Part shown: positions 54,334-59,187 of the stretch, one piece after another
Layout of the letters: each line of letters opens with the position of its first letter
Numbering within the stretch: the first letter of the stretch is position 1
NCBI RefSeq assembly: GCF_900232995.1
Contig: NZ_OCVX01000003.1
Span: forward strand, 1,536,162 to 1,595,348
Length of the DNA stretch: 59,187 bases
From: Mycobacterium simulans
Lineage (GTDB): Bacteria; Actinomycetota; Actinomycetes; Mycobacteriales; Mycobacteriaceae
Direction of reading: 5' to 3'
Position numbers and translations under genes: made by a program
The notes under the pieces: generated by a model
Database searches by the model: none
Seen by the model: only the letters and a program-made list of their open reading frames with translations
What the model was told of the DNA's origin: nothing

Positions 54334-55365
54334 ATGTTGACCGATTCGGAGTTGCGCGACGAGTTGGACCGGGTCGCCGCGGCCGTCGGTATCCGGGTTG
54401 TTCATGTAGGCGGCAGGAATCCGGTCAGCAGAAAGGCGTGGACCGCCGCTGCGGCTGTGGTGCTCGACCAAGCGGCCGCGGGGCAGTGTGGGCAGCTCGC
54501 GCTACCGAGGCGCACCCATGTCAGTGTGCTGACTGGCACCGACGCCGGGACGGCGACCTGGGCCGCGGCCATCGCGGTTGGCGCACAGCACGTATTGACG
54601 ATGCCGGCGCAAGAGCAGGAGCTGGTTGGTGCACTCGCCGAAGCCGCCGAGTCGGCACGCGACGACCGACCGCACGGCCAGGTCGTCGCCGTTATCGGAG
54701 GATGCGGTGGTGCCGGGGCCTCGCTATTCGCGGTTGCCTTGGCGCATACCGCCACCGACGCGTTGCTGGTGGATCTCGATCCGTGGGGCGGCGGCATCGA
54801 TCTGCTGGTGGGCGGCGAAACAACTCCCGGTCTGCGTTGGCCTGACCTACCGCTACAGGGTGGACGGCTGAAGTGGTCGGCAGTGCGTGAGGCGCTGCCG
54901 CGCCACCGGGGGATCAGCTTGCTGTCGGGCACCCGGCGCGGTTACGAACTGGATGCCGGTCCCGTGGACGCCGTCGTTGAGGCCGGCCGCCGCGGGGGAG
55001 TCACTGTGGTGTGCGATCTTCCACGTCGGCTGACCGATGCCACCCAAGCCGTGCTGGACTGCGCCGATCTTGTTGTCCTGGTTAGCCCCTGTCATGTGCG
55101 GGCGTGCGCGGCCAGCGCGACGATCGCTCCGGTGCTGGCCGCGATCAATCCCAACCTCGGGCTGGTCGTGCGGGGACCATCACCGGGGGGCTTGCGGGCG
55201 GCTGAGGTGGCCGAAATCGCCGGGGTACCGCTGCTGGCGTCAATGCGCGCCCAGCCACGGCTCGCCGAGCAGCTTGAGCACGGTGGGCTGCGATTGCGAC
55301 GGCGATCCGCGCTGGCGGCAGCATCGCGCCGGGTACTTGGCGTGCTGACCGGTAGGGTCGCATGA
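54334..55365 (+). CDS. ssd: Septum-site-determining protein / Tad locus MinD-like ATPase
   Basis: 343 residues from the ATG at 54334 ('MLTDSELRDELDRVAAAVG'); a GTG at 54268 is an alternative. It is a MinD/CpaE-like protein. The N-terminal part is receiver-like ('TGTDAGTATWAAAIAVGAQHVL'). The ATPase core starts 'VVAVIGGCGGAGASLFAVALA', a Walker A lacking the usual GKT lysine pair, and contains 'LLVDLDPWGGGIDLLVGGE' and 'VVCDLPRRLTDATQAVLD'. The M. tuberculosis orthologue (Rv3660c, Ssd) affects septum placement and dormancy genes. As first gene of the Tad operon it probably positions the pilus machine. Confidence 0.9.
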   Translation: MLTDSELRDELDRVAAAVGIRVVHVGGRNPVSRKAWTAAAAVVLDQAAAGQCGQLALPRRTHVSVLTGTDAGTATWAAAIAVGAQHVLTMPAQEQELVGALAEAAESARDDRPHGQVVAVIGGCGGAGASLFAVALAHTATDALLVDLDPWGGGIDLLVGGETTPGLRWPDLPLQGGRLKWSAVREALPRHRGISLLSGTRRGYELDAGPVDAVVEAGRRGGVTVVCDLPRRLTDATQAVLDCADLVVLVSPCHVRACAASATIAPVLAAINPNLGLVVRGPSPGGLRAAEVAEIAGVPLLASMRAQPRLAEQLEHGGLRLRRRSALAAASRRVLGVLTGRVA

Positions 55366-56528
55366 CCGGCTCGCTGATCGACCGCGTCCGCGAGCGGCTC
55401 GCTACCGAATCCGCCCCGCTGCGGCCCAACGTTGTGGCCGCAGCGATCCGGGCCGAATCCGGCGGGATCCTCGGTGACACCGAGGTGTTGGCAAATCTGC
55501 GAATGCTGCAGACCGAACTGACCGGTGCCGGCATCCTGGAACCGCTGCTATGCGCGGACGGCACCACCGACGTCCTGGTCACTGCACCCGACGCTGTGTG
55601 GGTCGACGATGGAAACGGTTTGCGACGCAGCCAGATTCGGTTCCCCGACGAGTCAGCTGTGCGGCGGTTGGCGCAACGGCTGGCCCTGGCCGCGGGCCGC
55701 CGACTCGACGACGCGCAACCATGGGTGGATGGGCAGCTGACCGGGATCGGTGCCGGAGGTTTTGCGGTGCGCCTGCACGCCGTCTTGCCGCCGGTGGCAG
55801 CCGAGGGCACCTGCTTGTCGTTGCGGGTGTTGCGGCCGGCCGCTCAGGATCTGGCGGCGCTCACCGCGGCGGGCGCGATCGCACCCCAGGCCGCCGAGCT
55901 GGTCGCCGACATCATCGCCGCTCGGCTGGCCTTCCTGGTCTGTGGCGGTACGGGTGCGGGAAAGACAACCTTGCTGGCTGCGATGTTGGGCGCCGTCGCA
56001 CCCACCGAGCGGATGGTGTGCGTCGAGGATGCCGCCGAGTTGGCGCCTCGGCATCCACATGTGGTCAAGCTGATTGCGCGGTGCGCCAACGTCGAAGGCG
56101 TCGGCGAGGTGACGGTGCGCCAACTTGTCCGGCAGGCGCTGCGGATGCGGCCCGACCGCATCGTGGTCGGCGAGGTCCGGGGAGCGGAAGTTGTGGACCT
56201 GCTAGCGGCCCTGAACACCGGCCACGACGGCGGCGCGGGCACCGTGCATGCCAACAACCCGGCGGAGGTTCCGGCCCGGTTGGAGGCGTTGGGTGCACTC
56301 GGTGGCCTCGACCGCGCGGCGTTGCACAGTCAGCTCGCCGCGGCGGTCCAAGTGCTGCTGCATGTCGCGCGTGACCGGGCCGGCCGGCGCCGGCTCGGCG
56401 AGATTGCTGTGCTGCGCCAAGCCGATAGTGGACGGGTCGAAGCGGTCACCGCATGGCACGCCGACCACGGGATGACCGACTACGCCGCGGATCTCAAGCA
56501 GCTGTTGCAAACTCGGATACCGGCATGA
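55362..56528 (+). CDS. tadA: Tad pilus secretion ATPase TadA/CpaF
   Basis: 388 residues, ATG 55362 overlapping the ssd stop. It is a type II/IV secretion ATPase: the N-terminal domain has 'ILEPLLCADGTTDVLVTAPDAVWVDDG', Walker A is 'LVCGGTGAGKTTLLAAML', the Asp box 'RMVCVEDAAELAPRHPHVV', Walker B 'LRMRPDRIVVGEVRGAEVVDLLAALNTGHDGG'-type, and the His box 'GTVHANNP'. It drives assembly of the Flp pilus. Confidence 0.93.
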   Translation: MTGSLIDRVRERLATESAPLRPNVVAAAIRAESGGILGDTEVLANLRMLQTELTGAGILEPLLCADGTTDVLVTAPDAVWVDDGNGLRRSQIRFPDESAVRRLAQRLALAAGRRLDDAQPWVDGQLTGIGAGGFAVRLHAVLPPVAAEGTCLSLRVLRPAAQDLAALTAAGAIAPQAAELVADIIAARLAFLVCGGTGAGKTTLLAAMLGAVAPTERMVCVEDAAELAPRHPHVVKLIARCANVEGVGEVTVRQLVRQALRMRPDRIVVGEVRGAEVVDLLAALNTGHDGGAGTVHANNPAEVPARLEALGALGGLDRAALHSQLAAAVQVLLHVARDRAGRRRLGEIAVLRQADSGRVEAVTAWHADHGMTDYAADLKQLLQTRIPA

Positions 56529-57322
56529 ACGCCCCGCTACTTGCCGCGCCGATGTTGTCGGTTGCGCTTCTGGTCTTGCCATCGTCGCCGCGCCGGCGGC
56601 TCACACCCGGCGTTCGCCGGTCGCCGCCGGTTCCTGGCGCCAGGTGGGCTGCCTGTCTTGGTGTATGCGTTTGCATTGGCGCAGTCCTGTTGCTGCCGTT
56701 GACGACGGTCCTGGCTGTCGTGGTGGTCGGTGCTACGGCGAGCCTGCGTTACCGTCGTCGTCGCCGCAGCAGGCGATGCGCGGCCGAGGGGAGGGCGCTG
56801 GAATCCGCACTTGATGTATTGGTGGGTGAACTGCGCGTGGGCGCTCACCCAGTGCGCGCCTTCGCCATCGCCGCCGAGGAGACCGATGGCCCGGTTTCGG
56901 CCGCGTTGCGCGCGGTCGCGGCGCGCGCAAGATTGGGCGCTGACGTGGCGGCCGGGCTGCGCATCGCCGCCCGATTGTCAGCCCTGCCTGCGTACTGGGA
57001 ACGGCTCGCGGTGTGCTGGCAGTTAGCCCATGACCACGGTCTGGCGATAGCTACTCTGATGCGGGCTGCGCAACGCGATATCGCTGAGCGGCAACGATTT
57101 TCGGCAAAGATGGTATCGGGGATGGCGGGCGCCCGCGCCACGGCGGCCATCCTGGCGGGCTTACCGCTGCTCGGGGTACTGCTTGGTCAACTGATTGGGG
57201 CGCAGCCGCTGAGCTTCCTGTTGAGTGGGCACGCCGGTGGCTGGCTGCTGGTGGTCGGGTTGGCTTTGGCCTGCGGCGGGCTGCTGTGGTCGGACCGGAT
57301 AACCGATCGGGTGGCGTCGTGA
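56525..57322 (+). CDS. tadB: Tad pilus inner-membrane platform protein TadB
   Basis: 265 residues from the ATG at 56525, overlapping the tadA stop by four bases. Two N-terminal and two C-terminal membrane helices flank a cytoplasmic GspF-like helical domain ('EGRALESALDVLVGELRVGAHPVRAFAIAA', 'ARLGADVAAGLRIAARLSALPAYWERLAVCWQLA'). TadB and TadC form the platform on which TadA acts. The stop overlaps the tadC GTG. Confidence 0.9.
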   Translation: MNAPLLAAPMLSVALLVLPSSPRRRLTPGVRRSPPVPGARWAACLGVCVCIGAVLLLPLTTVLAVVVVGATASLRYRRRRRSRRCAAEGRALESALDVLVGELRVGAHPVRAFAIAAEETDGPVSAALRAVAARARLGADVAAGLRIAARLSALPAYWERLAVCWQLAHDHGLAIATLMRAAQRDIAERQRFSAKMVSGMAGARATAAILAGLPLLGVLLGQLIGAQPLSFLLSGHAGGWLLVVGLALACGGLLWSDRITDRVAS

Positions 57323-57906
57323 ATGCCGCGGCGGTGCTGCTGGCCCTGGCTTCGTGGGTCGGTGCTGGTCCGTCGGTGGTACGGGCACGCGCCGGACTGC
57401 CGTCGCGCGGACATGGGAGGCGGTCGCAGGCGCATGGCCCCGATCCGTTAGGGGTTGCCTCCAGCCTGGACGTGCTCGCGGTGTGCCTGGCAGCGGGTAT
57501 GGCGGTGTCGTCCGCCGCGGCCGCGACCGCCCCGTCCGCGCCGCCGCGGCTGGCCCGAGTCTTATCCCCGGCCGCCGCCTTGCTGGCGCTGGGGGCCGAT
57601 CCCGGCCTAGCGTGGTCGACTCCGCCGGACGTGCCGGCCGGCTTGGTGGACTCGCAGGCCGATGCATTTCTGCGATTGGCGCGCCGGTCGGCGTCCTCGG
57701 GGGCGGCGCTGGCCGCCGGGGTGATCGAACTGGCCGGGCAATCTCGCAACGACGCCGCGCATGCGGCTGCCGCGGCCGCCGAGCGCGCCGGCGTGCTTAT
57801 CGCCGGTCCGTTAGGGCTGTGCTTCTTGCCGGCGTTCTTCTGCCTGGGCATCGTGCCCGTGGTGGCAGGGCTGGCCGGGCAGGTTTTTCAGTCAGGGCTG
57901 TTATGA
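57319..57906 (+). CDS. tadC: Tad pilus inner-membrane platform protein TadC
   Basis: 195 residues from a GTG at 57319 (GTGA overlap with tadB). It is a shortened GspF-like protein: an N-terminal helix 'VNAAAVLLALASWVGAGPSVV', a central region 'SSLDVLAVCLAAGMAVSSAAAATA'-like, and two C-terminal hydrophobic stretches ending 'GLCFLPAFFCLGIVPVVAGLAGQVF'. It is the partner of TadB in the same operon; 24 bp separate it from the pilin gene. Confidence 0.88.
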   Translation: MNAAAVLLALASWVGAGPSVVRARAGLPSRGHGRRSQAHGPDPLGVASSLDVLAVCLAAGMAVSSAAAATAPSAPPRLARVLSPAAALLALGADPGLAWSTPPDVPAGLVDSQADAFLRLARRSASSGAALAAGVIELAGQSRNDAAHAAAAAAERAGVLIAGPLGLCFLPAFFCLGIVPVVAGLAGQVFQSGLL

Positions 57907-57930
57907 GACCACAAACGAGAGGAAGTATTG

Positions 57931-58131
57931 GTGATCAACATGTTTCAAGCATTCGTGGCCCGCATGACGCTGCTGGCGACCGACGAGTCGGGGATGTCTA
58001 CCGTCGAATACGCGATCGGGACGATCGCGGCAGCGGCCTTCGGTGCGATCCTCTACACCGTCGTCACCGGCGATTCCGTCGTCTCCGCGTTGAACCACAT
58101 CATCGGTCGCGCGCTTTCCACCAAGGTTTAG
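57931..58131 (+). CDS. flp: Flp-type pilin (DUF4244)
   Basis: 66 residues from a GTG at 57931, preceded by GAGGAAG; a TTG directly before and an ATG at 57940 are alternatives. The N-terminus 'FQAFVARMTLLATDESG' is followed by the pilin signature 'GMSTVEYAIGTIAAAAFGAILYTVV': Gly before a hydrophobic helix with Glu at position 5, processed by a prepilin peptidase. DUF4244 is the actinobacterial Flp group. No peptidase gene (tadV/cpaA) lies in this window. Confidence 0.9.
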   Translation: MINMFQAFVARMTLLATDESGMSTVEYAIGTIAAAAFGAILYTVVTGDSVVSALNHIIGRALSTKV

Positions 58132-58451
58132 CTGCGAGTGCCGGCTCGAGCACGGTTGAGGCGGCTCTGGCAATCGCCACGCTGGTGGCGGTGCTGGTGC
58201 TGGGCCTGGCCGGGATCACCGCGGTGTCGATGCAGGTGCGCTGTGTCGATGCGGCCCGTGAGGCCGCCCGGTTGGCCGCGCGCGGTGACGCCCGTTCGGT
58301 GGATGTCGCCCGCCGCATCGCGCCGGATGGCGCGGTGGTGCAGGTGCGGCGGGACGGTGATTTTCTGGTCGCAACGGTCCGCGCACGCTCAAAGCTGTTG
58401 CCCACCCTTGACATTGCGGCCAGGGCGGTCGCAGCCGCCGAGCCGCGATGA
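58131..58451 (+). CDS. TadE-like pseudopilin (start codon not identifiable)
   Basis: The frame encodes 'AGSSTVEAALAIATLVAVLVLGLAGITAVSMQ', the TadE signature with Glu at position 5 of the mature helix, followed by 'CVDAAREAARLAARGD' and a short beta-rich tail to the stop at 58451. It opens right at the flp stop, and no ATG, GTG or TTG occurs in frame between about 57950 and the GTG at 58185 inside the membrane helix. The homologue in M. tuberculosis (Rv3655c) is annotated from a valine codon at 'VEAALA'; here that codon (58155) is GTT. Translation may depend on re-initiation or a non-standard start. The given start marks only the frame. Confidence 0.75.
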   Translation, partial: AASAGSSTVEAALAIATLVAVLVLGLAGITAVSMQVRCVDAAREAARLAARGDARSVDVARRIAPDGAVVQVRRDGDFLVATVRARSKLLPTLDIAARAVAAAEPR

Positions 58452-58779
58452 CCGTGGCTCGGCGACCGTGGTCGCTGTTGCGATGGTCGCGCTGCTGCTG
58501 TGTGTCACCGGTGCCGGAGCCTATTTGGGCGCGGCCGTGGTGGCACGCCACCGCGCACAGTCGGCGGCCGACCTGGCCGCGCTGGCCGCCGCCGCCCGGC
58601 TACCGTCCGGGACTGCGGCGGCCTGCGCCAGGGCGACGCTGGTGGCACGCAAGATGCGAGTCAACATCACCCAATGCGGGGTCGACGCCCTTGACGTCGT
58701 CGTCACCGTCGAGGTGGCTGTGGTCTTCTCCGGCACGGCGCGGGCCGCTGCCCGGGCGGGGCCGGCCGATACGGCGTAG
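58414..58779 (+). CDS. TadE-like secreted protein (Rv3654c-like)
   Basis: 121 residues from a TTG at 58414; GTG 58468 and ATG 58483 are alternatives. The family starts at 'DDRGSATVVAVAMVALLLCVTGAGAYLGAAV', a pseudopilin-like helix preceded by a charged stretch, then 'VARHRAQSAADLAALAAAARL', two Cys ('AAACARATL' and 'ITQCGVD') that may form a disulfide, and a C-terminal beta region. It overlaps the previous gene, closes the Tad operon, and meets the PE_PGRS gene end to end. The M. tuberculosis orthologue has been reported as a secreted effector against host apoptosis. Confidence 0.8.
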   Translation: MRPGRSQPPSRDDRGSATVVAVAMVALLLCVTGAGAYLGAAVVARHRAQSAADLAALAAAARLPSGTAAACARATLVARKMRVNITQCGVDALDVVVTVEVAVVFSGTARAAARAGPADTA

Positions 58780-58783
58780 CCGG

Positions 58784-59187
58784 CTACGGCAACCCGTTCA
58801 TCCCGTTCTGGCCGAGCAGCTGACCGCCGGCGCCACCGGATCCGGCGTTGCCTGCCGTCGGGCCAATGCCGGAGTTGCCGCCGTTGCCGCCGTCGCCGAT
58901 TAGCCGTGCGTTGCCGCCGTTGCCACCGTTGCCGCCGGTGCCCATGCCGCCGATCAGCACAACATCCCCGCCGGCGCCGCCGGCGCCGCCGTTGCCGATC
59001 ATCCCGCCGTCACCGCCGTCTCCGCCTGCTCCTCCGTTGGCCGCGGCATTGACGCCGGGGGAGAACCCGCCGGCTCCACCCGCCCCACCGTTGCCGTAGA
59101 GACTGCCAGCGTTGCCGCCGGCCCCGCCGGCGCCGCCGACCCCATTGGTGGTCGAATTAGATGACCCGCCGCTCCCGCCCGCCCCGC
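58784..59187 (-). CDS. PE_PGRS family protein (5' part beyond window)
   Basis: The reverse strand from the window edge to a TAG at 58784 reads continuous PGRS repeats ('[16 protein letters not shown]', '[16 protein letters not shown]', '[16 protein letters not shown]') and ends '[14 protein letters not shown]'. The PE domain must lie outside the window. By synteny it corresponds to the PE_PGRS gene pair at Rv3652-Rv3653. Its function is unknown. Confidence 0.9.
   Translation of the reverse strand, partial: GAGGSGGSSNSTTNGVGGAGGAGGNAGSLYGNGGAGGAGGFSPGVNAAANGGAGGDGGDGGMIGNGGAGGAGGDVVLIGGMGTGGNGGNGGNARLIGDGGNGGNSGIGPTAGNAGSGGAGGQLLGQNGMNGLP

Overview
The window is high-GC actinobacterial DNA from a slow-growing mycobacterium. 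PE_PGRS genes sit at both ends, there are WhiB4, an F420-dependent enzyme, a PASTA penicillin-binding protein and CYP137, and the gene order from the Tad pilus locus to cyp137 matches the M. tuberculosis block I remember as Rv3653-Rv3695, read here in reverse. It is not M. tuberculosis itself: about 15 kb between the YqeY-like gene (9.6 kb) and cyp137 (25.2 kb) holds many genes I do not recall there. A species of the M. kansasii / M. marinum / tuberculosis-associated group is the best guess. Rv numbers and gene names come from memory of that genome, not from a search.

Layout. 0-3 kb: PE_PGRS fragment, a PadR-type regulator with a phenylalanine-glycine rich N-terminus, a small membrane protein and an RDD protein. 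3-9.6 kb: SpoIIM-like protein and the moxR2 operon (membrane protein, DUF4129, DUF4350, MoxR ATPase, DUF58), an envelope-associated chaperone locus. 9.6-12.9 kb: YqeY-like protein, then a redox trio (F420-dependent luciferase-like oxidoreductase, DJ-1/PfpI protein, glucose dehydrogenase-like enzyme). 12.9-18 kb: the most notable part, a complete stressosome module (RsbR, RsbS, RsbT, an RsbX-like phosphatase and a 743-residue RsbU-N/PAS/GAF/PP2C/kinase fusion), divergent from rsfB, the anti-anti-sigma factor of SigF. 18-27 kb: accessory genes (PAS-ANTAR regulator, glycosyltransferase, Rho-N protein, nucleotidyltransferase, hemophore-like protein, DUF4193, cyp137), several preceded by sequences resembling SigF promoters. 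27-28 kb: an orphan barstar-like protein, a vapC remnant and tRNA-Pro.

28-44 kb: conserved core with cds1, a metallophosphoesterase, ponA2, whiB4, a 57-bp tandem repeat at the end of an ArsA-like ATPase pair, RidA, a metallo-beta-lactamase protein, crp, nth, a thioredoxin-like protein, a CoA-type NUDIX enzyme, marP, ephE and a secreted protease. 44-52.5 kb: acs and the dppABCD peptide transporter. 52.5-54.1 kb: two small-RNA loci around a HAD phosphatase: an Ms1-type RNA, placed by synteny, and a 6C-type RNA with two C-rich hairpin loops. 54.3-58.8 kb: the Tad/Flp pilus operon (ssd, tadA, tadB, tadC, flp and two TadE-like proteins), then a second PE_PGRS fragment.

The working model for the centre is one stress circuit. 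The RsbR/RsbS scaffold would hold RsbT; on stress RsbT would be released, bind the RsbU-like N-terminus of the 743-residue protein and switch on its phosphatase; that would dephosphorylate RsfB and free SigF, and the nearby SigF-like promoters would be local outputs. This is inference from domain content and gene order.
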